Shown here piece by piece: positions 1-9,241 of a stretch of DNA of 64,000 nt (the stretch's first letter is position 1; each line of letters begins with the position of its first letter). The position numbers were made by a program, and so were the translations under genes. The notes under the pieces were generated by a model. That model saw nothing but the letters and a program-made list of their open reading frames with translations. It searched no databases and was not told where the DNA came from. The stretch is from Vibrio sp. RE86 (GTDB lineage: Bacteria; Pseudomonadota; Gammaproteobacteria; Enterobacterales; Vibrionaceae), in NCBI RefSeq assembly GCF_013114545.1, contig NZ_VTXI01000014.1, forward strand, positions 1-64,000. The letters are read 5' to 3'.

Positions 1-33
1 GGCGGGATAGAAGTTATCCACGAGCGGTAAAAA

Positions 34-64
34 GAAGGCCCAGTCGCTACGCGACTAGGCCTTC
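34..64. terminator. Bidirectional rho-independent terminator
   Basis: A long hairpin is visible: GAAGGCC, then AGTCGC, a short loop, GCGACT, then GGCCTTC. The stem has one internal mismatch and is flanked by A-rich and T-rich tracts. It lies downstream of the minus-strand yjaG gene and at the end of whatever plus-strand gene precedes the window, so it may stop transcription from both sides. Confidence 0.75.
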
Positions 65-130
65 AAAAAGGTATTAAATGCTTCTTAACTTACAAGCATT
101 AAGCCGAGGCTCCCTTTATTTTAAATCGAT

Positions 131-718
131 TTATAGGCTAATACCGATATTACTAACACCTTCATCACGCAACTCTGCACGTAAATCTTTAATCAGGTCA
201 ATATCACGCTCTTCCGCTTCACGCAGAGGACGGAAAATCGCCCATTGCACATCCCACTCACTGCAAACCGCTTCGTTCTCTTTTTGGTTTTCGTTGGTGA
301 TCTCTTCACCGGTTTGTGCTTCTTCAAGTTGAGCCACCGTCATCACCGACTGTTGACTCACTTTATGCATGTTTTCAAACAAGTAGTCTCTATCTAGTAA
401 GCCATGCAGCAGGTGAGAAAGTGATACGCAGGCATCAATTGCAGGGTAAACACCGTAAAAGTCAAAATCTTCAGAAGTAGGAATGATCTCTTCGAGCTTT
501 TCCAATTGACGTTCGAAGTTCACTTTTGCAGTTTTAACAGTCAGTTGCTCCCAGATGCTGTCCAAGACATCACGATAAACACGTGCCTGCGCAAACTCTG
601 TGCTATCACAAAACATTGCATAGTTTGGGTACATACGTTCACACAGGCTCGCCATAAAGGTAATCTGTTTCCAAGGTTCTAACTTCTCAAGACGAAGCTG
701 AAGAGGATTCTGTAGCAT
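131..718 (-). CDS. yjaG: YjaG family protein (DUF416)
   Basis: This 195-residue protein matches the DUF416/YjaG family in length and in its conserved N-terminal stretch (LEPWKQITFMASLCERMYPN) and central acidic region (EDFDFYGVYPAIDAC). It is soluble and acidic, with no signal peptide or membrane segment. The family has no agreed biochemical role. In gammaproteobacteria it often sits near hupA, which would lie outside this window. It is transcribed alone, divergently from the dehydrogenase that follows, and ends at a strong hairpin. Confidence 0.85.
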   Translation of the reverse strand: MLQNPLQLRLEKLEPWKQITFMASLCERMYPNYAMFCDSTEFAQARVYRDVLDSIWEQLTVKTAKVNFERQLEKLEEIIPTSEDFDFYGVYPAIDACVSLSHLLHGLLDRDYLFENMHKVSQQSVMTVAQLEEAQTGEEITNENQKENEAVCSEWDVQWAIFRPLREAEERDIDLIKDLRAELRDEGVSNIGISL

Positions 719-791
719 AGAGACTCATTGGTTGAGAATAAAATAGACAGCGAAAGTGTACTTGATAACCAGCAGGGAAAAAAGCAAGCCG

Positions 792-1718
792 ATGAACAAT
801 TTCACACATAAGTTGTATCTACTGACGGAAGACAACGCTCATTATCAATCACTTCTGGAGCAACTGGTACTGCCCGACTTAGAAATAACTCAAACCACAA
901 CAGACGCCTCTATTCTGCTTGCTTCTCCTCCTATGGCCGCAAAGCACTTAGTTGACTTTCCTAACGTGGAGTGGATTCAATCTATCTATGCTGGTGTCGA
1001 TGCACTTACTCCGCACCTTAGTGAATTTTCTGGCGACCTCACCAATGTGAAAGGTATCTTCGGCCAACAGATCTCTGAATATGTGCTGGGCTATACCATT
1101 GAGTACTTCCGACACTTCACGCACTACCACCAGCAGCAGTCACAAAAAGCTTGGTCACCAAAGCCTTATCAATCGCTGGCAGGGAAAAAGATGGTGATTC
1201 TTGGAACAGGTTCGATAGGGTCCTACCTAGCCAATACTGCTAAAGCGTTTTCCATCATTCCAATCGGGGTAAATCGTAGTGGTATTCCGCGTAAAGAATC
1301 ACCGTTTGATTCGACCTACCATATTCAGGAACTAGCTACGGCCTTAGAACAAGCTGATATTGTGGTAAACACCTTACCCAATACGCCTGAGACTCAGCAT
1401 ATTCTTAACCAACAGAGCCTATCTCATTGCCAACAGGCGCTGCTGTTCAACGTTGGTCGCGGGAGTGCGATTGAGCAACAAGGCCTATTAGAGGCACTTA
1501 AATCTGACTCAATTAGCTACGCTTTTCTCGATGTATTTGAGCAAGAACCAATAGATCAATCACACCCTTTTTGGGAGCACGATAAAATCACGGTGACTCC
1601 ACATATTGCTGCGCTTAGCTTTCCCGAGCAAGTTGTAGATATTTTTGCAGAGAATTATCAACGCTGGCGAGATGGGTTTAGTCTTCTCAATATTGTTGAT
1701 TGTGATAAAGGTTACTAA
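792..1718 (+). CDS. D-isomer-specific 2-hydroxyacid dehydrogenase
   Basis: This is a cytoplasmic NAD(P)-dependent oxidoreductase that should interconvert 2-oxoacids and D-2-hydroxyacids. The Rossmann motif GTGSIGSYLA lies near residue 137. The C-terminal half carries the family triad: Arg in FNVGRGSAIEQ, Glu in DVFEQEPI and His in PHIAAL. The substrate could be glyoxylate/hydroxypyruvate or another small 2-oxoacid, and the sequence alone does not decide. The frame stays open back to a GTG at 756. The ATG at 792 is preferred because AGGGA lies 13 bases upstream and the protein then begins just before the conserved domain. Its stop overlaps the next start (TAATG), so the two genes are probably cotranscribed. 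Confidence 0.85.
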   Translation: MNNFTHKLYLLTEDNAHYQSLLEQLVLPDLEITQTTTDASILLASPPMAAKHLVDFPNVEWIQSIYAGVDALTPHLSEFSGDLTNVKGIFGQQISEYVLGYTIEYFRHFTHYHQQQSQKAWSPKPYQSLAGKKMVILGTGSIGSYLANTAKAFSIIPIGVNRSGIPRKESPFDSTYHIQELATALEQADIVVNTLPNTPETQHILNQQSLSHCQQALLFNVGRGSAIEQQGLLEALKSDSISYAFLDVFEQEPIDQSHPFWEHDKITVTPHIAALSFPEQVVDIFAENYQRWRDGFSLLNIVDCDKGY

Positions 1719-2293
1719 TGCTAGACACTCTTTTAAGTGAAGTGAGAGCGTGCAAGCTTTGTGAGCCAGATTTGCCTCTTGGCGCCAACCCTATCATTCA
1801 GGCTTCACAATCTGCCAAACTGTTGATTATCGGGCAAGCGCCTGGTACTCGTGTACATGAAACCTCGATTCCTTGGAACGATCCGAGCGGTAACAGACTG
1901 AGAGAATGGTTACAGCTTGATAAAGATACTTTCTACGACGCGAGTAAAGTGGCCATTATGCCGATGGGGTTATGCTATCCAGGCAAAGGTAAAAGCGGTG
2001 ACCTTCCACCAAGAAAAGAGTGCGCACCGAAATGGCACCAAGCTGTATTAGAACAGTTACCGAACGTTGGCATGACTTTGCTGATTGGCCAATATGCTCA
2101 AAACTATTACCTGCACGACAAACCCAAAACGCTGACTGAAACGGTACAGCAATGGCAACGTTGGGCACCAACTTACTTACCACTGCCCCACCCTTCACCA
2201 AGAAATACCTTGTGGTTGAAGAAGAATCTATGGTTTGAGGAAAGTGTCGTGCCATTTATTCGCGACTACGTGCATCAACACCTACGCACTTAA
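1718..2293 (+). CDS. Uracil-DNA glycosylase family protein (family-4-like)
   Basis: This 191-residue protein belongs to the uracil-DNA glycosylase superfamily, whose members cut uracil or other damaged bases from DNA. The motif IIGQAPG (residues 37-43) fits the catalytic water-binding loop, and HPSPRN near residue 164 fits the DNA-intercalating loop. Four cysteines are spaced C12-x2-C15 and C86-x15-C102, the pattern that binds a 4Fe-4S cluster in family-4 enzymes. It is translationally coupled to the dehydrogenase upstream by a TAATG overlap. Activity on uracil is not proven by these motifs, because several branches of the superfamily have other or unknown targets. Confidence 0.8.
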   Translation: MLDTLLSEVRACKLCEPDLPLGANPIIQASQSAKLLIIGQAPGTRVHETSIPWNDPSGNRLREWLQLDKDTFYDASKVAIMPMGLCYPGKGKSGDLPPRKECAPKWHQAVLEQLPNVGMTLLIGQYAQNYYLHDKPKTLTETVQQWQRWAPTYLPLPHPSPRNTLWLKKNLWFEESVVPFIRDYVHQHLRT

Positions 2294-2307
2294 CACAACT
2301 AGCAGAT

Positions 2308-2334
2308 ACAAAAAACGGAGACCGAAGTCTCCGT
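2308..2334. terminator. Terminator with UUCG loop, copy 1 of a 27-bp direct repeat
   Basis: The stem ACGGAGAC/GTCTCCGT closes a four-base loop that reads UUCG on the minus strand, followed there by six U. It therefore terminates ugd on the minus strand. The same 27 bases occur again at 3632-3658, behind groL. Confidence 0.85.
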
Positions 2335-2345
2335 GAATGTTTAAT

Positions 2346-3512
2346 TTAGTCTGAGCCAAATAAATCGCGAGTATAAACTTTATCGGCTACGTCAGCGAGC
2401 TCTTCTGCCATTCGATTAGACACAATTACATCCGACTTCTGTTTAAAGGTATCTAAATCTCGCATAACCTCAGAATGGAAGAATTCATCTTCTTCTAGAG
2501 CCGGTTCAAACACAACAACCGTAATACCTTTCGCTTTCAGGCGTTTCATGATGCCTTGAATCGATGAAGCTCGAAAGTTATCAGACTCGGCTTTCATTAT
2601 TAAACGGTAGACACCAACGACTTGAGGATCGCGCTTCAAAATCGACTCGGCCACAAAATCCTTACGTGTACGGTTAGCGTCGACGATAGCCCCAATAATG
2701 TTATTAGGAACATCCTGATAGTTAGCTAAAAGTTGCTTGGTGTCTTTTGGCAAACAATACCCTCCATAGCCAAATGAAGGATTATTGTAGTGACTACCGA
2801 TACGAGGGTCTAAACCAACACCTTCGATAATTTGACGACTGTCTAAGCCATGAGCTTCAGCATACGAATCTAGCTCATTGAAATAAGCGACTCGCATTGC
2901 AAGATACGTATTAGAAAACAGCTTTACAGCCTCAGCTTCTGTTGAATTCGTTAGCAGGACCTCAATATTTTGCTTAACTGCACCTTCGACTAACAAGTTC
3001 GCAAACTCTTGAGCACGTTTACTTTGCTCACCCACAATAATACGTGATGGGTGTAAGTTGTCATAAAGAGCCTTACCTTCACGAAGAAATTCAGGTGAAA
3101 ATATAAGGTTTTCACACCCTAGTTCTCTCTTAATTCGCTCAGTATATCCAACAGGAACTGTAGACTTAATCACCATCACTGCATCAGGGTTAATGCCCAT
3201 CACATCTTTAATTACAGATTCGACTGACGAAGTATTGAAGTAGTTTGTTTCAGGGTCATAATCAGTTGGTGTAGCAATGACAACGAACTTTGCATCAGTA
3301 TAAGCAAACTGTTTATCCGTTGTCGCAGCAAAATCCAGGGGCCTATTTACTAAAAAGTCTTCTATCTCCACATCAACTATTGGAGATACTTTTTTATTTA
3401 GAAGCTCAACCTTCTTCTCTACAACATCTAGTGCTACAACTTGATGATGTTGAGCTAACAACATAGCATTTGATAGCCCAACATATCCTGTACCTGCGAC
3501 CGCTACTTTCAC
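2346..3512 (-). CDS. ugd: UDP-glucose 6-dehydrogenase
   Basis: Ugd oxidises UDP-glucose twice, with NAD, to UDP-glucuronate, a precursor for capsule, O-antigen and lipid A sugars. The dinucleotide-binding motif AGTGYVGLS is at the N-terminus. The catalytic cysteine is in [10 protein letters not shown] near residue 260, and the tail is YTRDLFGSD. An ATG at 3524 is in frame, but the GTG at 3512 is preferred: GGAG sits six bases before it, and the protein is then 388 residues, the usual enterobacterial length. The gene is alone between two identical terminators, suggesting it is expressed separately from groSL and may have been inserted here. Confidence 0.93.
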   Translation of the reverse strand: MKVAVAGTGYVGLSNAMLLAQHHQVVALDVVEKKVELLNKKVSPIVDVEIEDFLVNRPLDFAATTDKQFAYTDAKFVVIATPTDYDPETNYFNTSSVESVIKDVMGINPDAVMVIKSTVPVGYTERIKRELGCENLIFSPEFLREGKALYDNLHPSRIIVGEQSKRAQEFANLLVEGAVKQNIEVLLTNSTEAEAVKLFSNTYLAMRVAYFNELDSYAEAHGLDSRQIIEGVGLDPRIGSHYNNPSFGYGGYCLPKDTKQLLANYQDVPNNIIGAIVDANRTRKDFVAESILKRDPQVVGVYRLIMKAESDNFRASSIQGIMKRLKAKGITVVVFEPALEEDEFFHSEVMRDLDTFKQKSDVIVSNRMAEELADVADKVYTRDLFGSD

Positions 3513-3631
3513 AACATACTCCATTACTCTAAAACAATAATACCAATGAACTTTGCCAAAGATATTCGATAACGCTTAATATTACCATTGCTGACATATT
3601 GTCGTCATGGACAATATCTACTCATGGTTAA

Positions 3632-3658
3632 ACAAAAAACGGAGACCGAAGTCTCCGT
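3632..3658. terminator. groL terminator, copy 2 of the 27-bp direct repeat
   Basis: This is the same hairpin as at 2308-2334, with an ACGGAGAC/GTCTCCGT stem, a UUCG loop on the minus strand and a following U tract. It lies just past the groL stop codon and should end the groSL transcript. It also lies upstream of ugd. Confidence 0.85.
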
Positions 3659-3690
3659 TTTCATATCAGCTAAAGATAGCTCAGGGATGA

Positions 3691-5352
<1,662 letters not shown>

Positions 5353-5411
5353 CTAAATTCTTTGATTTTTTGATAGTCGAATCTGAGCAAGTAATTACTC
5401 AATGATTGCTA

Positions 5412-5702
5412 TTACTCAACGATCGCCATGATGTCGTTTTCAGACATTACTAGCACTTCTTTACCGTCGATTTTTTCAGTCTTCGTGCCGTAACCTTCAG
5501 CGAAGATAACCGTGTCGCCAACTTTTACGTCCAACGGTAGTACTGTACCGTTTTCTAGAATGCGGCCTTTACCTACAGCTAGAACTACGCCGCGAGTCGA
5601 TTTCTCTGCAGCAGAACCAGTTAGAACGATGCCACCTGCTGACTTAGATTCAACTTCTTGGCGCTCAACGATAACTCGGTCGTGTAATGGACGAATATTC
5701 AT
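5412..5702 (-). CDS. groS: Co-chaperonin GroES (Hsp10)
   Basis: GroES caps the GroEL ring. The 96-residue product starts [16 protein letters not shown] and contains the mobile-loop region ([16 protein letters not shown]) that contacts GroEL. The frame is open further upstream, to 5753, but the ATG at 5702 has AGGAG a few bases before it and gives the standard length. It is the first gene of the groSL operon. Confidence 0.97.
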   Translation of the reverse strand: MNIRPLHDRVIVERQEVESKSAGGIVLTGSAAEKSTRGVVLAVGKGRILENGTVLPLDVKVGDTVIFAEGYGTKTEKIDGKEVLVMSENDIMAIVE

Positions 5703-5770
5703 CGGGTCTCTCTCCTGAAAATTTCCATGTTTGATTTGATAAACGGCTTTCAAAGCCTAGTGGTAACTAT

Positions 5771-5797
5771 ATGAGGGGCGGATTGAGTAAACCCAAG
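5771..5797 (-). promoter_or_regulatory. Putative sigma-32 heat-shock promoter of groSL
   Basis: On the minus strand CCTTGGGT (5791-5797) is followed about 12-13 bases later by CCCCTCAT (5771-5778). This resembles the sigma-32 pattern CTTGAAA-N13-CCCCAT and the layout of the E. coli groE promoter. The -35 element deviates from consensus and is preceded by a run of nine C. It lies about 70-95 bases before the groS start. Confidence 0.6.
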
Positions 5798-5843
5798 GGG
5801 GGGGGAGAAAAGTTTTTTGGGAGTTGGGGCACAGAATGAGTGA

Positions 5844-5915
5844 CGAGCAGCGAGTTACAAAGTAACTCAAGTCAAAGACTAACTACAATCCCTGAAGCTA
5901 GACACTCGCAGCTCG
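5844..5915. repeat. Imperfect palindromic intergenic repeat
   Basis: The arms CGAGCAGCGAGT (5844-5855) and ACTCGCAGCTCG (5904-5915) are inverted copies of each other with one mismatch. A smaller palindrome, AGTTACAAAGTAACT, lies inside. The element sits in the non-coding gap between wzz and groS. Such palindromic units are often dispersed in Vibrio intergenic regions, but other copies cannot be counted from this window. Confidence 0.5.
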
Positions 5916-5934
5916 AAACGGCTTCCAAAAACAA

Positions 5935-5970
5935 AAATGCCCCACAAGTTATATAACTAGTGAGGCGTTT
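5935..5970 (-). terminator. Terminator of wzz
   Basis: On the minus strand an extended stem runs from AAACGCC through CTCAC and AGTT to an ATAT loop and back through AACT, GTG and GGCATTT. It has a few mismatches and is followed by more T. It lies about 20 bases after the wzz stop codon. Confidence 0.7.
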
Positions 5971-5991
5971 AGTCTTAGCTATATGGTGAGG

Positions 5992-7122
5992 TTAGTCTTC
6001 TTCGCGACGAAAAGCAAAACGAACTAATACAATCGCCACACCCAACATCCCGCCTAGTAAAGTACCTAGAGCAGCAATCAAAGCACGCTTAGGTTTATCA
6101 CGAGTAATTGGCTGTTCAACATTTTCAAGAAAACGGAATGTCTGGAATTGGATTGAACGATCAATCTCTAAATTTTTTAACATATCGAGCTTTGCATCAA
6201 TCTGTTGAAGACGAGGTTCCACAACACTTAGGTTCTTAATCGATTCCAAAGCAGTGACTTTTGCAGCCAAAGCTTTTGTGCCAAGATCAATTCCGAAGAT
6301 CTCTTTATCACCGCTTGTCTGGATTGGCTGATTAACATTAGCTGCTTTTGCAATGTCTAGCGCAAACTTTGCTCTTTCCGCTTCAACCAATAGTCTGTTT
6401 TGAGCTTGAGTTTCCAAAATTCGTTTCTGCTGAATTAACTCATTACGCTTACCACTCACAATTGCTTGGAGGTTATTAAGTGCATCTTCGTGAGCATCAC
6501 GTTTGATTACCTTGATGTATTCATTCAGAAGCGTGTAGCTGCTCTCTTTTGATGTAGATTGGAATGAAATATCGAAAGGGATATTACTTCCCTTTCCATC
6601 TCTCTTAGCAGTAATTTTTTGAAACCATTCAGCATATAAACGACGTGTTGCATCAGCATCAGCATCAGCATCAGCACTTAGTTGGGCCTTAAACTGTTTA
6701 AATTCTTCATTCGAATCCAAAAAATCACGCTTATTATCACTCGAGTTAAACGCATCAATAAAACGTTGAAATAACTCTTTCGTATTAACTAAACCATCGA
6801 GTTCTCTACTTACTAGGACAGTTCCATCTTCTTGATAGATATCAAACACAGGCTGAAACTGCTTTACCTGTTGTTGATAAGCAGACATATCTTGCAATTG
6901 AGGCTGAGTCACCTTAGCTTTCGATGACCACCACTCTTGGGAGTTTAAGGCGAACAACACCGCCCCCACAGCAAATAGGACAGTGGTAGCAACAATAATA
7001 AGCTTCCCATCCCAAAGAGCTTTAAACAATTCTCTAAGGTCGATTTCATCATTATTGTGGAAAGAGTTTGGTACTTGAGGTGAATATTGTTGATTTGCCA
7101 ATGGTTGCTTTTGCTCGCTCAC
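5992..7122 (-). CDS. wzz: O-antigen chain-length regulator Wzz
   Basis: Wzz is an inner-membrane polysaccharide co-polymerase that sets how many repeats Wzy joins before ligation to the LPS core. The 376-residue protein has a cytoplasmic N-terminus, a first membrane helix at about 40-59 and a long, partly coiled periplasmic part. A proline-containing motif (PITRDKPKRALIAALG) leads into a second helix at about 350-368. It starts at GTG with AGGG seven bases upstream. It is longer than common Wzz proteins (about 325 residues), closer to FepE-type regulators of very long chains. A run of alternating Asp-Ala is encoded by a hexanucleotide repeat. It is separated from the O-antigen cluster by murB-birA-pssA. 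Confidence 0.9.
   Translation of the reverse strand: MSEQKQPLANQQYSPQVPNSFHNNDEIDLRELFKALWDGKLIIVATTVLFAVGAVLFALNSQEWWSSKAKVTQPQLQDMSAYQQQVKQFQPVFDIYQEDGTVLVSRELDGLVNTKELFQRFIDAFNSSDNKRDFLDSNEEFKQFKAQLSADADADADATRRLYAEWFQKITAKRDGKGSNIPFDISFQSTSKESSYTLLNEYIKVIKRDAHEDALNNLQAIVSGKRNELIQQKRILETQAQNRLLVEAERAKFALDIAKAANVNQPIQTSGDKEIFGIDLGTKALAAKVTALESIKNLSVVEPRLQQIDAKLDMLKNLEIDRSIQFQTFRFLENVEQPITRDKPKRALIAALGTLLGGMLGVAIVLVRFAFRREED
6650..6676. repeat. Tandem GCATCA hexanucleotide repeat inside wzz
   Basis: Four perfect copies of GCATCA (6650-6673) are followed by GCA. In wzz they encode an Asp-Ala run near residues 150-160. A six-base unit keeps the frame, so slippage would add or remove two residues at a time. 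Confidence 0.85.
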
Positions 7123-7234
7123 AGATAATCCCTTGTTGTCACAATGCGCTTTTTTCAGCTACATAGATTCTTTAGCTGAAATTCTATCACAGTGGAAATG
7201 TAGCGGACAGAGGGAAGAAGAGTTACATTATCAT

Positions 7235-7570
7235 TCACCGCCAATCATCTAACGGGATAATTTTCGCTGAGTGCGCTACTTCAGGTTCATTTACATTCCC
7301 CTCTAACACACCCTGAAACTTATACATTTGAGAGACAAGCTCACGCATTAAAACAATATTCGCATGATTGGGATTTTTACACGTGCCTACCACACGATCG
7401 ATGTGACTTTGCTGCGCCCACAACCTCCCTTGCATTTCTTCAGAAGCAGAGAGAATCATCTCCTCACACATATCATGTTTAAGCTGAGTGAATGCATCAG
7501 GGTTGTTCTGTGCTAGTTCCATTAACTCATCAAAAGACGGTAATGTTTGATTGATTAATGGTGTTCTCAT
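7235..7570 (-). CDS. DUF3135 family protein
   Basis: This 111-residue soluble protein resembles the DUF3135 family of Vibrio and relatives, in particular the opening LPSFDELMELAQNNPDAF and the later FQGVLEG. It is mostly helical by appearance and has two cysteines (DMCEEM, VGTCKNP). No function is established. A good ribosome site (AGAGG) lies six bases before the ATG. It is on the same strand as wzz, 112 bases ahead of it, so the two might share a transcript. Confidence 0.7.
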   Translation of the reverse strand: MRTPLINQTLPSFDELMELAQNNPDAFTQLKHDMCEEMILSASEEMQGRLWAQQSHIDRVVGTCKNPNHANIVLMRELVSQMYKFQGVLEGNVNEPEVAHSAKIIPLDDWR

Positions 7571-7710
7571 GAGCGGCCTCTAACAATGACAAATTCATCA
7601 ACTACTCAATTAAGAATAGGCCAGCTGAGCGAACAGTAGATTTCACGTTTAGGCAGTTCTCAATAATAAGACACATCTAACTACTCAAACTCCACTTATC
7701 TAGAAATCAG

Positions 7711-8136
7711 TTAACCAATGCGATACTTCATCGGCACAAGAGTTTTCGTACGGGTATAACGCTCAAACAAGCTTTTCAGAGCATTAGGGAGATCTTGATG
7801 CTCAATCGTCGTGAAGCCATGTTGAGAATAGAAGCTTTCGAGATGTTGATAAGCGAAACAATAGTCCCCTTCAGTTAATACATATTCTAGGCAGTAGGCC
7901 ATCAGCTCATGCCCTAACCCATTTCCCCTAAAATCGGGCACCACAAGCATTCCCGTTAGCAATCGACATTGCTCAATCGTTCTAAATCGCACCACCGCAG
8001 CCAGCTGATTTTCTTGGTAACCCACAAACGTAAGCTCATCTTTTTTCGCCTTTCCTGATGGATAAAACGACTTGTACAACCTTGATACCAAAGGCAGCTT
8101 CATCGGGTCCAATTGTTCAATCTGCATTGCGCTCAT
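7711..8136 (-). CDS. GNAT family N-acetyltransferase
   Basis: This small soluble protein (141 residues from the ATG at 8136) has the GNAT fold: a beta strand MLVVPDFRGNGLGHELM with the acetyl-CoA-binding R-G-N-G-L-G turn, and a later strand-helix SFYSQHGFTTIE. The acceptor is unknown. The frame opens at a TTG at 8145, but AGGA sits nine bases before the ATG at 8136. It is transcribed divergently from murB across about 58 bases, where both promoters must lie. Confidence 0.75.
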   Translation of the reverse strand: MSAMQIEQLDPMKLPLVSRLYKSFYPSGKAKKDELTFVGYQENQLAAVVRFRTIEQCRLLTGMLVVPDFRGNGLGHELMAYCLEYVLTEGDYCFAYQHLESFYSQHGFTTIEHQDLPNALKSLFERYTRTKTLVPMKYRIG

Positions 8137-8194
8137 TATCACCAATCCTAATTTAGGGTAGAATGAGCGCAGTTTAGATTACTCAATAAAACCA

Positions 8195-9241
8195 ATGCAA
8201 ATTACAGCCAATGCGGAGCTCCGCCCTTACCATACTTTTTCTATTTCTCAGCAATGTGCTTACCTTGTAGAAGTCACTTCTATCGATGAACTGAAACAGG
8301 CCTACTTACACGCTGACTGGTTGAAGCTACCCAAGCTTGTACTCGGCAAAGGCAGCAATATGCTGTTTACAGAAAAGTATCAAGGCGTGGTTATCGTGAA
8401 TGCTTTGCTAGGCAAGGAAGTCACTGAGTCAGAGTCGCACTGGCATTTGCATATATCAGGTGGTGAAGATTGGCCATCTCTAGTTCAGTGGGCTGTTGAA
8501 AGCGGTTATCCAGGACTCGAGAACCTAGCATTGATACCTGGATGTGCGGGTAGTGCTCCAATCCAGAATATCGGAGCCTATGGCGTTGAGTTAAAAGATG
8601 TCTGCGAGTATGTCGATATTCTTTGCCTTGATACATTTACCACTAGACGATTAAACGCTGAAGAGTGCCAATTTGGTTACCGAGATTCTATCTTTAAACA
8701 TGAGTTATACCAAAAGGCGATTATTGTCTCAGTAGGCTTAAAGCTCGCTAAAGATTGGCAACCAAACATCGAGTATGGCCCTTTAAAATCGTTGGCTTGT
8801 GAGGGCCTTGAAGCAAAGCAAATATTTGACCGAGTCTGTCAAGTCCGTATGGAGAAACTCCCTAACCCGGAAATTACCGGCAATGCAGGTAGCTTTTTCA
8901 AAAACCCTATTATTTCGTTAGCATACTTTGAGCAACTAAAAGCACAGTTTCCTGATATTGTGGCTTACCCTGCTGAGAACGGCATGAAAGTCGCCGCAGG
9001 CTGGTTGATTGATCAATGCCAATTGAAAGGCATGAGCGTTGGCGGTGCGCAAGTTCACCCGAAGCAAGCACTAGTATTGGTTAATCACGATAATGCTACA
9101 GCTGAGGATGTCTTGCAGCTCGCAGCAAAAGTGAGAGACACCATCTTTGCTCGTTACCAAATAGAGCTAGAACATGAAGTTCGCTTTATGGGCGCTCATA
9201 AAGAAACCTATTTGCAAGATATCTTGGAGAAACAGAAATGA
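8195..9241 (+). CDS. murB: UDP-N-acetylenolpyruvoylglucosamine reductase
   Basis: MurB is the FAD- and NADPH-dependent enzyme that reduces the enolpyruvyl group to make UDP-MurNAc for peptidoglycan. The 348-residue length and layout fit the E. coli type I form. Visible motifs are the FAD-binding LGKGSNML, the IPGCAGSAPIQNIGAYG segment with GYRDSIFK, and the catalytic Ser region ITGNAGSFFKNP. Its last codon overlaps birA (ATGA), as in many gammaproteobacteria. Confidence 0.96.
   Translation: MQITANAELRPYHTFSISQQCAYLVEVTSIDELKQAYLHADWLKLPKLVLGKGSNMLFTEKYQGVVIVNALLGKEVTESESHWHLHISGGEDWPSLVQWAVESGYPGLENLALIPGCAGSAPIQNIGAYGVELKDVCEYVDILCLDTFTTRRLNAEECQFGYRDSIFKHELYQKAIIVSVGLKLAKDWQPNIEYGPLKSLACEGLEAKQIFDRVCQVRMEKLPNPEITGNAGSFFKNPIISLAYFEQLKAQFPDIVAYPAENGMKVAAGWLIDQCQLKGMSVGGAQVHPKQALVLVNHDNATAEDVLQLAAKVRDTIFARYQIELEHEVRFMGAHKETYLQDILEKQK

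Noticed and set aside
6650..6676. CRISPR-like repeat
   Set aside because: It is a 6-base tandem repeat in frame within wzz, with no spacers.
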